DNA from: Rhizophlyctis rosea | Lineage: Eukaryota > Chytridiomycota > Chytridiomycetes > Rhizophlyctidales > Rhizophlyctidaceae | Direction: 5' to 3' | Assembly (NCBI GenBank): GCA_027596075.1 | Contig: JADGJC010000042.1 | Coordinates: 126,564 to 190,563, forward strand | Length of the DNA stretch: 64,000 bases | In this document: positions 15,210 through 25,822 of the stretch, piece after piece | Layout: each line of letters starts with the position of its first letter | Position numbering within the stretch: the stretch's first letter is position 1 | The notes under the pieces: generated by a model | Seen by the model: the letters and a program-made list of their open reading frames with translations, nothing else | Database searches by the model: none | Told to the model about the DNA's origin: nothing | Made by a program: the position numbers and the translations under genes

Positions 15210-16652
15210 TCAGTAATCGACCGCCCATCCGTTCCTACAACCAAAACCACACACGATCGTTGATACCCACATTCAAAAGAGCCGAAGCGTTCAGCCAAAC
15301 AAAAGAGTGCAACAGCCCAACTTACTTATCCAAATAATCATCAATAGCCTCCTTCATCGCCAAATTAGGTATGAGATCGCTTTCCGTCATGGGTTTCCGC
15401 GTGAGTGGGTCAAATTGCCCGATTTTGTTGAGGTGTTGGCGGATCTCGGCTCGGTCGTAGGTTATGCCTGACGGTGTCTATGATGGAATGGTGAGGACGG
15501 AGAAGGGGTGGGGAAGAGTAGGAAAGAGATGACGTACAACGACTGGATCCATCATGATTTCGAATGAGATTTTGCCGCAGTAGTAGTCTGGTACTTCTCG
15601 TCTCTGAGGTGTTTTGGTGTAGGGTTAACCTCTAATGGCCTTCGCCTGCTCCAATGTTCCAATCCCGCATGTCAACTAACCCTTGCTGACTCAATCTCCG
15701 CCTGATCAAACACTGCCTGTATCTCGTCCTTCCGCCGATCCTGTTATCCCGTTTCATATCCCGTCAGTAAACTCCATTCGACACCGCATTCCAACCACAA
15801 CACCAAATCCCAAACACTAACCAACTCCCTCTCCACCTCCTCCCTCTCCCCCTCCTCCACCCCACTAACCCTCCTCCCCCGCTCCTCCTCCATCAACTTC
15901 ATAAGATACCGATACAGCTCCGACTGCGATTGCCGCCGCTTATGATCAGCAACTTCCCATCGCTTCTTCTTCGCTCTCCGGAAGGCGTTTGCAATCTCCT
16001 CGATATAGGAAACGCGTTGTTGGAGGGCGAGGTCGTAGGCTTTTCGTAGGATGGTGATGGCGCGGTCTAGGCGGTGGTCGTTTTCTGTTAGGGCTTGGCC
16101 CATCTGTTGGGATGGTGCGTTGGGAGTTGGTCAATATTCAGGCTGTTTCCTTTCACATGCTGCTTCCGCCGTGACAGGCCAGCACGACCAGGTGGTGCGA
16201 GGAACATACCAGATAGTATCCCTTTACTAGTTGAACGAAGACAAATGTGTCAGAACTGCATCCCTCAACGACCATGACGGGACATGAACCGCCATGCGCA
16301 CGATCCCAAAAGACAGAAAAACTAACCCCATTTCCCATCCAACTCCGTCGCCTTCTCACAGTCTCCAATCACACGGTCGTACTGCGCGGTGCGGAGGTAG
16401 CACAGCGCGCGGTTGGTGTAGTAGACGGGATTACTTGGGTATTTGATCTGTTTATAGGGTGGTGAGCAACTGTCAGCCACTCAAGCCGGGTATGCGGGAA
16501 CCGCCTCCGACCTAACCCGGCAAGCAGATATTTGAGTGTCACTGAGCACGTACAATAGCAGTACTGTATTCCCTGATAGCCTCGTCATACAACTGCTGTC
16601 CAAAATAGACGTTTCCCTGCAGTTTGTGGGATTCGGCTTCTGAGGGTGACAT
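15210..16652 (-). CDS. STUB1: CHIP-type U-box E3 ubiquitin ligase (TPR plus U-box)
   Basis: Multi-exon gene from ATG 16652. The TPR region reads [20 protein letters not shown], then [20 protein letters not shown] and [17 protein letters not shown], a three-TPR co-chaperone layout. A helical segment follows ([19 protein letters not shown], then [15 protein letters not shown]) which matches the CHIP middle domain. The U-box reads [41 protein letters not shown] and [20 protein letters not shown], ending AVDY at 15210. The final exon is recovered through an intron at about 15325-15230 that restores the conserved NGW..DY end. CHIP binds the C-terminal EEVD of Hsp70 and Hsp90 through its TPRs and ubiquitinates bound clients; an Hsp70 ending in EEVD is encoded 12 kb away. 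Residues between the helical segment and the U-box are charged. Confidence 0.9.
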
Positions 16653-17157
16653 GGCGCCTCTAACTTGCTGCGGAGGCGGACGCGTATATGGAAGCGGAGG
16701 ATAGTGAAGTGGGGGTTGACTTCACTATGATATGGCCTGTGAGTACTTGGAGCGTGGGAGAAATTTGGTGTGGTAGGGTTCAAAGGAAGGTCTGAGAAGG
16801 TCTGGGTATATTTTTGGGACATGTCAAAAGGACAAACGGACCGCCGAGACTCATTGACCCGCCCCCCCACAATTTTGGATTACGAAGCCGGTTGGTCGCG
16901 TGCTGGCTGGATGGTCGGGTGGAGTGTGGATAGTTGCTGGCTGCAAATCTTGCAAATCATTTCCCACCCTCAGTCAAGACAAAAAGGGCCCTCATCCTTT
17001 CTTCCTTCCCAGTTTCTTTGTCCCTCACACAATTCCCCATCACCGTCACCCACCCCAACCAGTTTTCCATCCATCCAGTCTGCCATCCATCCTCCCACGC
17101 CATCCATCCATCCATCTATTGTATCCGGCGACGTTTTTAACGCCAACCCCCCTCGAC
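16653..17157. other. Upstream region of the CHIP gene
   Basis: Promoter-side sequence of CHIP. It includes a stretch with repeated ATCC/CATC units (about 17067-17115). No gene recognised. Confidence 0.45.
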
Positions 17158-17320
17158 ATGCGGCCGTGGGAAGTATTCTCGGTCTTCCTGCTCGACAAGA
17201 CAACCAAACTGGTACTGAAGCACTTCCCCTCCAGCGACGGGCCAGGTCACAACTCCAGGTAATGATTTATCAATCTTCTCGCCATTCCGCATTCAAGTTA
17301 CTAACTCCAGGGAACGCGTG
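17158..17320 (+). other. Possible first exon of an unrecognised gene
   Basis: An ATG at 17158 opens MRPWEVFSVFLLDKTTKL and continues LVLKHFPSSDGPGHNSR up to a good donor (GTAATG, about 17260). A 3' splice site follows at about 17311. No convincing downstream coding exon was found before the repeat block at 17484. It may be a gene start cut off by the repeat-rich insert, or simply spurious. Confidence 0.2.
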
Positions 17321-17483
17321 AGTATCAATCTCCGCGTTCCTTTGCAAGCAGGTTATCCAGATGTCGTGTTTCGGCCGTGCCTCGCTCCGCACAAGGGCGC
17401 TCCTCTCCCTCCGGGGTTAGGTTTCACTGCGGTGCAACAAGTCCATGAACTATTGCCTTAGGTTCAATTTACCATGGCATCGT

Positions 17484-17720
17484 GCAGCAGCCTGCGGCCT
17501 TATGGGCGAGGTGATGCCGATAGACGGTACCGGCAGCATGCGGCCTTATGGGCGGTGCGACGGGAAATCGAACTGGATCCCATAGCTCGCATACCCGGCG
17601 TGGCTATGGGTGGCCGCTTTTGCCTTCCACCCTCAGCAGCCTGCGGCCTTATGGGCGGGGCGACGGGTGGTTCTTTTCGTCTTCCCTTCGGCAGCATGCG
17701 GCCTTATAGGCGGTGCGATG
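17484..17720. repeat. Four copies of a GC-rich ~30-base repeat
   Basis: A core reading GCAGC(A/C)TGCGGCCTTAT(G/A)GGCGG (split here as GCAGC, one or two variable bases, then TGCGGCCTTATGGGCG) occurs four times, starting near 17484, 17532, 17632 and 17690. The spacing is about 46, 103 and 55 bases, so the underlying period is about 50. The last two copies also share a preceding GGTGG..TTTT..CTTCC stretch. This composition is unlike the flanking DNA. Nothing in it reads as a conserved protein. Confidence 0.75.
17579..17610. repeat. Hairpin-forming inverted repeat inside the repeat block
   Basis: CCCATAGC and GCTATGGG form a perfect 8-base stem with a 16-base loop, placed between the second and third copies of the GC-rich repeat. 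Confidence 0.7.
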
Positions 17721-17740
17721 TTGGGGTTTGGCCTGGCCCT

Positions 17741-17806
17741 GCTCCAGTAGCTCAAGGTAGAGCAGCTGCTTCGGCAGTAGATGCTGGTTCAAATCCAGTC
17801 TGGGGT
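17741..17806 (+). tRNA. tRNA-like sequence, shortened (loop triplet CGG), probably a pseudogene or SINE head
   Basis: A 66-base cloverleaf can be drawn. The acceptor arms GCTCCAG/CTGGGGT pair with two wobbles. The D-arm GCTC-AAGGTA-GAGC is perfect. The anticodon stem GCTGC/GTAGA has one mismatch, with loop TTCGGCA. The T-arm GCTGG-TTCAAAT-CCAGT includes a good B-box (GGTTCAAATCC). The variable region is only one base, which is abnormal. Part of the anticodon arm can instead fold as a CTGC-TTCG-GCAG tetraloop hairpin. A normal nuclear tRNA is unlikely. A tRNA-derived repeat or a copy of an organellar tRNA fits better. Confidence 0.35.
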
Positions 17807-17890
17807 AGTAATCTACATGCATGCGACTTAAAGTGTGTCAATGGTCTTAGACTGAACGCCGTCGTGCGTCCAATACATCCTTTTTATATA

Positions 17891-17959
17891 GCTCTTGCCT
17901 TTGGTGGACAGTTACTCCTTTGTGGAGTGTAGTGGCAGGGTTCAATTCCCTGCAAGAGC
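17891..17959 (+). tRNA. tRNA-like sequence, possible tRNA-Gln(UUG), degenerate D-arm
   Basis: The acceptor GCTCTTG/CAAGAGC is a perfect 7-base pair. The anticodon stem TACTC/GAGTG is fully paired (one G-T), with loop CTTTGTG giving anticodon TTG. The variable region is 6 bases. The T-arm CAGGG-TTCAATT-CCCTG is perfect and includes a B-box. The D-arm region (17900-17911) pairs poorly and base 37 is a pyrimidine, both unusual for a nuclear tRNA. It could be an organellar-type tRNA, a nuclear copy of one, or a repeat derived from a tRNA. Confidence 0.4.
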
Positions 17960-19178
17960 TTATATGCTTGTCCTGAAAGTGTCGTGAAGTGGTGAATTCA
18001 CAAATATTGTTCACGATCAGAAAGGCTGTAGTGATATGCGGTTGCGTGTCATCGAAACAGCTGACAGCCAGTCGCAGCGAAAAAGCTCACGCTTTCTGGA
18101 ACGAACCTTTGAAGAATGCGGAGTGTTTTTGTAAATGTTTGAACATCAACTCCCAGGAATTGAATCGATCGACCTCCTCAGTTCGACAGTTTTAAACACT
18201 TTGGATATGTGGGCTTTGCGACCTGTGACACAATTTGCAAAGGAAAAAATCAATGAGACAATCCGCTTTTGCTCCACCCCATGATGTCGGAACACAGTCG
18301 TTATCGGTGCTTCCCACTCCTTCCCTATTTTCCTGCGTCACGGAAGCGCGTCCCCTGACGATATACTTCCGACCGGATCAATGTGCTCAAGTTGCAGGCA
18401 ACGAAACCAACGAAACCTCGGGATTTCGTCAGATAGGTCCCATTCGTTCAAGGGAAGGACTCGGTAACAGCAAGTCATCCGCCATTACGAGGAGCAATAA
18501 GCAGCGACGCACGGTCCCCAGAACACCCTTCCTGCTCTTGGTTTGTAGAACATCGCTCAATTGCTGCTTCTGCACCTTACTCCCATGGTTCCCTCCTCCC
18601 TCAAAATCATCTCGCACACCCAACGAAACAGGCGAAAGGACCGAAGCAGATGAAAGAAATAAGATCAATGTATTTGCTGGATGGCCGGTCACTAGGAAGG
18701 CAAAGAGGGAGGCATCGATGCTTTGATAGTGATCCAATCGAAAAACGACGGAGCCAGAATGAAGGCCATGTATCAACGCGGAATTCGGGCATTGTTTGTC
18801 TGCGAAACTCCCCTCGAAGCATCCAATCCATTCTGCATGTTGTGACAGCTCATGTACCACATTGAGCATAAACATCACGCCCATATCAACACAATCATCA
18901 GTCCCCCCTCACGCCAAAATTTGAAAATTATACTCCATGATGTCTGCCGTCAAGTGCAGGTGGACCTGAAATTTGTACACCGCCTTTCAAATACCGCCAC
19001 ATCTTTACATTGGAAAGGATGAAGTTGACTATTATATTATCAGGGAAGAATCTACAATGTTCATTTCAACATCATACAGCGCCTATCTTCTTTCCAATGA
19101 AGGTGACAAAGGACGATGCAAGAAGTTCTTGAACTGAGGAACTAGGGTATAACTGATGCTGCACCACCCGTGCATATC
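17960..19178. other. Long intergenic region, no recognised gene
   Basis: Open frames of up to 163 codons (18235-18726 plus, 18429-18884 minus) overlap each other and have no recognisable domain, signal peptide or repeat. I see no support for either. Confidence 0.4.
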
Positions 19179-19759
19179 TAGTGAGTACGGACAACAAGGA
19201 CTGGAACCTCGGAGTTGTCTAATGCGTAGTTGTTGACGGCGTGGGATGCAAGTCTAGTAATAACAAATATTAGTGTGAGAAAAGAGATTCCGGGTAACAA
19301 ACTTATGCCAACAAGTTACTTACTTCGACTCCGTCTGCTTCCCATGCGATCCAACAACCAACATGCTAGCATTCAAATCCTTGGCAGCTTTACAAATCGC
19401 AGCCTTGACGTCCTCATCGGCCTGTACGATGCGGTAATATGCCTCGACTCGTTTTTGATGTGTATTTTCGATGGCGTTTAGGAGGTTTTGAGCGTGGGTT
19501 TGGGCCTGTCATATGAACCATTTAGTTTCGCCTTCACATGTCACTCTTCCAAGCACATGCAAAAGGTAGAGATACGACTTACATCCTCCAAAGCCTCATC
19601 CGACCTCTCATTTTGTCCCAAGATGGTGATGACGGTGATGACGTCGTTCTGGGAGCAGAGAGTCATGTATGTCCATTCGAGGGTTTGGTGTGCTGCATCG
19701 GTGGTGTCGACGGCGACGACGTAGTGCTTGCGGGCGAAGTGTGGGGGGTTTGGTGACAT
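19179..19759 (-). CDS. Universal stress protein (UspA-like) family
   Basis: Three exons from ATG 19759. It opens HYVVAVDTTDAAHQTLEWTY, the first beta strand and helix of the UspA fold, then VITVITILGQNERSDEALED. A second exon reads QAQTHAQNLLNAIENTHQKR and EAYYRIVQADEDVKAAICKA, ending ASMLVVGSHGKQTESK. The last exon gives LASHAVNNYALDNSEVPVLV and VRTH before the stop at 19179. The VVGSHG...PVLVV pattern is the usual end of Usp domains, whose G-rich loop binds nucleotide in ATP-binding members. The G-2x-G-9x-G element is not obvious here, so ATP binding is uncertain. Length, about 150 residues, fits a single domain. Likely stress-related, role unknown. Confidence 0.82.
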
Positions 19760-21528
19760 GGTTGTTTTATCGGTGGGGATGTGGATTGGTGTGTGGGAAG
19801 GTTATGGGAATGACAGATGAGAGTATGAACAGTGAATTTGACTGATGTTTTGGGGTTGTGAACTGGGATGGAAGGGATCGCACACCAACGACACCCTTTT
19901 ATGCTTTTCCCCTCCCGCTCCATCCTCCGCTGATGGGCTGTGGGGTGATGAATTGATCGGCCGGGATGAGTCCTCCACATCTGCTGGTCTGTGAACCTTC
20001 TTTCGGGGCGACGCGGAGCCCCTGAAACGCGTCCAGGTCCATTGGGAGGCTTTTTGTGTTGACGCGTTTCGGCGGCGCCACCCGATGGATGGGGGGCACA
20101 GCCATCCTGAGCAAGGAAGTCATGTTGACGTTCGAGTTCTCACCACAACGGGTACCCTTCTTGTTGCCTGTTGGACAATTTGCAATATGCTTTACGAGTA
20201 CTCGAAGCAAATATGGGTAGGTATGTATGTCTCTCTTAGCATCTGGGTTGGACAAAAATATAACCGGTAAGACCCATATCAGTCTGCCAACTCCATTCCT
20301 CGACTGCCCAGAGCGCTTTGCAATATGCATATCTATGTTCTCCACCAACGGAGAGAGAAGACGAGAAACACTCATCCTGTAACATTTGAAGGTGGCACAC
20401 GATACATTTGTTGAGAACCAAGGTGAAGAGCATCCACATGAGTACTGAACCTGACCTCACATATGCAGTTGCCAGCAAAGTGACTATGGGACTTATGGGA
20501 CAGGCGCGCGAATTCTTCGCCAACATTAACATCCAGACGGGAAGACTGGCAAATCAAACCCTCCACCCAACCCCATAATTGAAAGGTACATTTCCAATCG
20601 GTTTTGAGGAATCTGTTTTCTTCCTTTCAGACCGCTGCTCCTGAAACAAATAAGGGGCAAGTATAGGGGGCAAGTCTCGTTGTGTGCAATCACTGTTCAC
20701 TTGTTCGGCCAACTTGGTCAAGCACTCAGTTACCCAGCAGATCCTTTTTCCTGATCAATCGCCTGAAATGTTGCGAAAACTCAAGAAACGTGGCCCGTTC
20801 GTGGTCCTTTGCGAATTTTTCATGGGGGCAACCATCACTCACACTGATATTCTAGCATCATCAAGTTTGAAAATCATGGAATGCAGACATGCTTTCTTCT
20901 CATCATATCTGCATATGGCTAATAGCCACATGCATCCTTTGCGCATTTCTTTCAGCCATATGCATCACTTGACCAGATATCGACGTTTACATGTGGCTGG
21001 TGCTCTTGATTACATAAGCCATTCGAACAGAACCTTTCGCAAGGGTTCCGTTGTGTCATGAATGCGGTACCCGCAGTACTAGACCCAAGCGGTGTTATTC
21101 AACCGTTAAAATGGGGCTTTACCACTGCACCCAGCTCCCGGCTCAATGTTCATCAATGAATGATCACGGGCTCAATGGCGTAAATCTCTCCCCTTCCCCA
21201 GTCCATCACTTCTGACAATATTACCCACCCAATGTGTTCTTTCGAAGTCCCTGATGCATGGCAGGAAACCCAAAAAATTTTCCGGCCAAGACCTGAAAGC
21301 CATCATCTTCAAAGTTTTATCTCTTCCGATGTCTGAGTTGACTGCTGAGCGTGGAGATGCTTCTTTCACAATTTCTGACCATGCCGGGGGACTAGTCGGT
21401 TGCGGCGTCCAGAATCCGCAGGTTTGGGCGACGATTATATAGGTAGTGCGAGGGCGTCGGACATCCGCTTTATTTTCCGCGCGTCTACATCTCGACATTA
21501 GGATTGTTTGTCCAACGCCAGATATAGT
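19760..21528. other. Long intergenic region, no recognised gene
   Basis: About 1.8 kb between the universal stress protein and the AIFM2-like gene. Open frames (for example 20684-21061 plus, 21172-21729 minus, the latter lying partly over the first AIFM2-like exon) have no recognisable content. CATATGCA-like words recur around 20906-20970. I see no gene. Confidence 0.4.
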
Positions 21529-22756
21529 ATGACAGCAACGAAGATGATTGTTATTGTTGGTGGTGGATATGGTGGAACAAAGGTGGCAACGGAGCTGGAT
21601 AAGTTTCTCGGTTCTCGAGCAGATGTAGAGATCATACTCATTACGAAAAGCGAAACGTCTTTTCATAACATGTAAGTGGTCAGTGGTCATTTCTTGCATG
21701 CCCATATCCAGATCCTCATGCTCATACAAACAATGGTAGTGGTATAGCTCGAGCGGCAGTTGACATGCATTCGCAGAGCGCCTCTTCGTCCCTTACACCA
21801 ACCTCTTCCAAATCTCCAAATCGTCGCAAGTTGTCGTCGGCGAAGTAAAATCCATCTCAACTACCAATGTCACCCTTGCAGATGGGACCACGATCGCCTT
21901 CGACTACCTAGTGATCGCAACAGGCAGTGCCTACCCCTCACCCTTCAAAATATCCACATCAACCACACAAGAAGGCATGGACAAGCTACTGGCTATTGAC
22001 CTCCACATCAAGAAATCGTCACACATCGTCATCATTGGCGGAGGTTTGGTGGGGTGCGAACTAGCAGGGGAGATCGCTGTGGAATACCCAGATAAGAAAG
22101 TGACCATCATCCAAGCGGCAAAAACCCTCGCTCCCGGTCCATCCTCCACAAAACTGAAAACAAAGCTACAACAAGGCCTCAAATCCCGGGGGGTGGAAGT
22201 CATTCTAAATGAAGGCGTAATGAAGCTTGACACCCTCTTCCCAAACCCAACCGAAAAAGGCCACATAACAGGACCAACAACTCTAACAACATCCTCAAAC
22301 CGCACCGTCGAGGCCGATCTTGTTTTTCTCGCAACAGGCAACCACACATTCAACTCCACTGCCGCAGAATCCCTCGGCACCAACATCGTCGACCAAAACT
22401 CCCAAATAACCGTAACACGCACACTCCAACTGCCTTCCCATCCCAATATCTTCGCTCTAGGCGACGTCTGCTCAGCATCAGAGGGTATCAAGTTTTCCTT
22501 TTTCGCCGAACTGCAGGGTCAGCTTGTGGCGGGGAACATCAAGAGGCTCATCTTGGCATCCGAACCGGCGGCGGTTCAGTTGAAAGAGTGGCAGCCGGGG
22601 ATGATGATGGAGTTTGTGACGTTGGGGAGGACGAGGGGATCGTCGCAGATGGGAGTGGTATGGGGGGATTGGTTCACGAAGCTTGTGAAGGGTGGAGATA
22701 TGTTTGCTAAGAGGCGATGGGCGGATTTGGGGTCTTTGAAAGATTACAAGTGGTAG
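21529..22756 (+). CDS. AIFM2/FSP1-like FAD-dependent oxidoreductase (apparent frame break)
   Basis: Pyridine-nucleotide-disulfide oxidoreductase of the AIFM2 (AMID/FSP1) type. Exon 1 (21529-21671) has the FAD-binding VIVGGGYGGTKVATEL and ends at SFHNI, the usual FHN position. Exon 2 (from 21740) gives GIARAAVD, then ERLFVPYTNLF, then LADGT...DYLVIATGS. The NAD(P)-binding motif HIVIIGGGLVGCELAGEI comes next, followed by the second FAD contact NIFALGDVCSASEGIKF and a C-terminal domain ending SLKDYKW. The segment between AAVD and ERLFVP changes frame (about 21760-21776): no splice choice avoids a TGA in the ERLF frame. The copy is therefore either frameshifted or carries a sequencing indel. Such proteins reduce quinones with NAD(P)H. 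A short duplicate of its C-terminus lies at 26342. Confidence 0.82.
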
Positions 22757-23541
22757 GCGGAAATCGGTTGGGTACCGAACCTTGCCCAGACTATATCTGT
22801 TCCTTGCCATTATCTAAATTGGAATGTACATAGCGCGTGATTTTATGGCAACTTGTATGTATGAGGCTTGAATATATACTGTGCGGGATATACTGTCACC
22901 CGACCCCTTCGAAACAGGGGAAACGCGTCCGGGTTGTGGGGCGCTTGTCACCTATTGTACGGTGCGTATGGTGGGTTGGCAGGAATAAATTTATCTGTAT
23001 TACAATCAGCGAATTTGATAGAGTGGCTTTGTGACTGCGCTTTCGATTGTTTGGAAGATTCCCAATTAGGGGGTGGCATCCCCAACATCGGTCCAGAAAA
23101 CCAGAAGATTCCCCTCTTTCCCAGTTTCCCTTCTTTCATGCGAAGTTTTGCGGGGCAACTCTCTAGGGAGGAATAAAGTGAGCTATAGGCCGTCCGCTAA
23201 AGCGTCGGCATATACGTCAACTGGATTTGTCTTGAAGTCCCAGTTGTAGCGGAGTTCCTCTGAGCAACACGCCTTCTGACTTGTACCGACGCTCCAGCCG
23301 TATACCCGTCGAGCTCTCCTCCGACAAGCTTGCACGCAAAGCTCCAAATGAAATGTCATTTTTCGCACGTACGTCAGAATCAGCTCAATAAGTGGACGGC
23401 TCTTCCCGATCGATATTCTTATACATGTGCCACCTACAGACCAAGCGAACGCATATCCTTCTCCCTCTCCTTCAAACTGCTGCAGCGACGACTACGCGTC
23501 ATGCTCAAGCCGCGTTTCAGTCCCTTGCCCTCTCCAAATAG
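22757..23541. other. Intergenic region between AIFM2-like and RNase H genes
   Basis: Should hold the 3' end of the AIFM2-like gene and the 5' part of the RNase H gene. A coding first exon for RNase H is probable but could not be fixed. No other gene seen. Confidence 0.4.
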
Positions 23542-24155
23542 GACCCCTGTAACGCCACCTACTTGTGTCCCGGGGATCCTAAGGAAGCGACATTACAACA
23601 CCTCCAATGTGACCCGCGCCGCTGTCCAGAACCGAGAAACGAGTTGACAATCGATGTGTATGCCGATGGCTCATGCCTCAACAATGGACACCCCGCTGCG
23701 GTGGGAGGAATCGGTGTTTTCTTCTGGAACACGTTCCCCTACAACTGCTCGGAGCCCATCAAGTCCGACCATGTCACTAGCCAACGGGCTGAGCTGTTGA
23801 GCGCCAGGAGCTATGCCAGCAAGCCTTCTTCCACACGTACGAGAATACCGTTCACACCGGGGAACTAGGACAAATGCGGGGCTCGGACATCAATATCTAT
23901 TTGAATATGGATAGTCGATATGTAGTGGAGTCCATGACAACGTGGATTGAAAAATGGGAACAAAATGGTTGGAAGAACGCCAATTGGAACCCTGTTGCTA
24001 ATCAGGACTTGTTGAAGGAGTTGGATGGGTTTGTGCAACGCTTGGCAAACATCAATGTGTATGTAACTTTTCAACTTATACCCCGGGCGGATAATCAGTC
24101 AGCGGATAGGTTAGCTAGACAAGGCTCGCAACAGGCCCAGCGATGGAGTCGGTAG
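23542..24155 (+). pseudogene. RNase H (type 1 fold) gene, copy 1, frame broken by a short deletion
   Basis: Reads CPGDPKEATLQHLQCDPRRC, then ELTIDVYADGSCLNNG with the first catalytic Asp, and TSQRAELLSA with the catalytic Glu. The frame then fails. In another frame it resumes as LCQQAFFHTYENTVHTGELG, then INIYLNMDSRYVVESMTTW with the next Asp, and ends FQLIPRADNQSADRLARQG with the last Asp. All four acidic positions of RNase H1 are thus encoded but split over two frames. Comparison with copy 2 (26456-26520) shows copy 1 lacks about 19 bases near 23810, removing the helix residues after the Glu and shifting frame. Stop at 24155. Probably inactive unless the deletion is an assembly error. Confidence 0.75.
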
Positions 24156-24846
24156 ATGAGAGGGTTGCATTTAGATACCTGTTTTCATGTATGTTGTATT
24201 TGTATAACTTGAATGTGCTACCGAAGTACTTAGTAATGGAGCAAAGCCCTGAAAGTTATGGTATACTGGAAGGCTTATCCCAGACCCATTCAGAAAGCAT
24301 TCGTATTGCAACGGTAGATGTGATGTGATCTGCTTCAAGTAGCCTACTAAGCTGCGGCCGGAGCTGGAGCTCCATTCTGATGGCGACAGGGGAAGGCGCC
24401 CATACCGACTGTGAAAGTCGTGCCCACTGCTCCTCCAGCTGTTCCGCCCTTTCGTCCGCCATTCAAACCTGCAAGTTTGAGATAGAAGTGATCAGTCACG
24501 CCCAGCTTCGAAGACTTCCCTCAACGCAATCGCCTCAACATACTAACATCATCAAGAAATATAATGGACAGAAGTTGTCATGTAATCTCACCTTGTGCAA
24601 CAACAGAAGTCTGCTCATCCTGGACTATCCGTTGGTGTAGTTGGTTGGTCAGAGAAAGAGAAAGTAGTTTGATCGCCATTGTTAGGTTGACCTGCGACTA
24701 AAACAAATATCGGAAGGTTGGTGCGGTCACGTCCACACGAGATTGCGGAACAGCGGAAAAAACCCCCCTTTCCAAGATGAAAAACTCACGTATATATGAG
24801 AAAGCACTCACAGTCGAACGAGTATCGCTGCCGACAGCAATCAACT
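24156..24846. other. Region downstream of the TIR-like gene, possible extra exons
   Basis: On the minus strand short helical stretches read QVNLTMAIKLLSLSLTNQLH (about 24690) and MADERAEQLEEQWARLSQSV (24462), both next to plausible splice sites. They might be further exons of the TIR-like gene at 24847-25822. The evidence is too thin to join them. Confidence 0.25.
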
Positions 24847-25822
24847 TCATTCTCGACTCATTCTTGCGTCAATCTCCGCCGCTGCAATCATCAGCTTTGC
24901 CTGATTTGAAGCCATGATGATCGCCACCATATCGGCTGCCTCACCAAGAATCCTGAAATGAGAGGAGGTTACTGTTGCTCAGTCTTTCATTTTTCACTTC
25001 TTGATCTTACCCCCCGGCCGGCAGCTCTTTTGGATCTTCTGGCAACAACTTCGACAAGTGCTCCTTTACCACCAAATCAACCCCCGCAAATCCAATGGTC
25101 TCACAAATGACTTTCCGCATGGCAACCAAATCGTCGTCTTCACTGGCCAAGCAGTCTTCGAAGTTCCTGGTGCTCAGCAGGCGTGCCCTGGTGCTCCAAT
25201 AATGGTTGCTGACTTGGTGGGAAAACCTTGCTTTCTCCGCTGAGGTGAATATGAAGCGTAGCCGCGATTTGGTGACTGCACATGCGTAGAGCTCAAAGAT
25301 GCACCATGCGCGAGTAAATGTGATTGGTGCATCCCATGGGGATAGAACCATCATCATGTGGCCGATGGAGGTGATGGTGTTTATGAATGTGGACTGAAGC
25401 CAGTCGGATGCGACTTTGCCGCGACCGTATTGCGGGAGGGAAAAAAGATCCAGCCATACAATGGTTGTCGATCTCGCTTCCTCATGAAAGGACGTGTTGA
25501 TGGCATCAACGAGGTCAAGGAACTTGTATTGCCACGAATGGCTGATGAACCACTTCGCGCGGCCTACACTGGCGCTTGTCGATGGTGATATTGAGAGGTG
25601 ATGGCAGTAGGATTTTGATGGCTCGGTGTGTGGCTTGATGAATTGTTCGCAGACGTCCTTCGTTGTTAGGCCTTTCAGCAACGCCGGGCCACCACATTGC
25701 TCAATGAAGGTCTCGAGATAGGACAGACATATGCCGTTGAGTGGGACTTCTTCGATGCCCTCGAGTTCCTTCGATAGAGAGGCAGTTAGTGCAGTTGGTG
25801 GAGCAAGCTGCGCATTATTCAT
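24847..25822 (-). CDS. TIR-like domain protein
   Basis: Two exons (25822-25011, 24952-24847) give 305 residues. After an N-terminal helical part comes RAKWFISHSWQYKFLDLVDA, then TTIVWLDLFSLPQYGRGKVA, then MMMVLSPWDAPITFTRAWC and IFELYACAV. This order (ISHSW, W-D-FS, L-PW..P..RAWC-FELY) is that of TIR-like domains found in algae, oomycetes and early-branching fungi, often beside TPR or kinesin-light-chain repeats. Canonical TIR proteins have a Glu after the WC; here it is the E of FELY. The second exon is an amphipathic helix (ILGEAADMVAIIMASNQAKL). No NTPase or repeat domain was found in this model, so it is a stand-alone TIR-like protein unless further exons join downstream. The role is unknown; signalling or non-self response is a guess. 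It sits between two copies of a duplicated segment. Confidence 0.65.

Noticed and set aside
18235..18884. Overlapping 163- and 151-codon frames on opposite strands
   Set aside because: No recognisable domain, mutually overlapping, and no splice or start context in favour of either.
20684..21061. 125-codon plus-strand frame with repeated His/Met
   Set aside because: Composition comes from recurring CATATGCA-like words; no domain.
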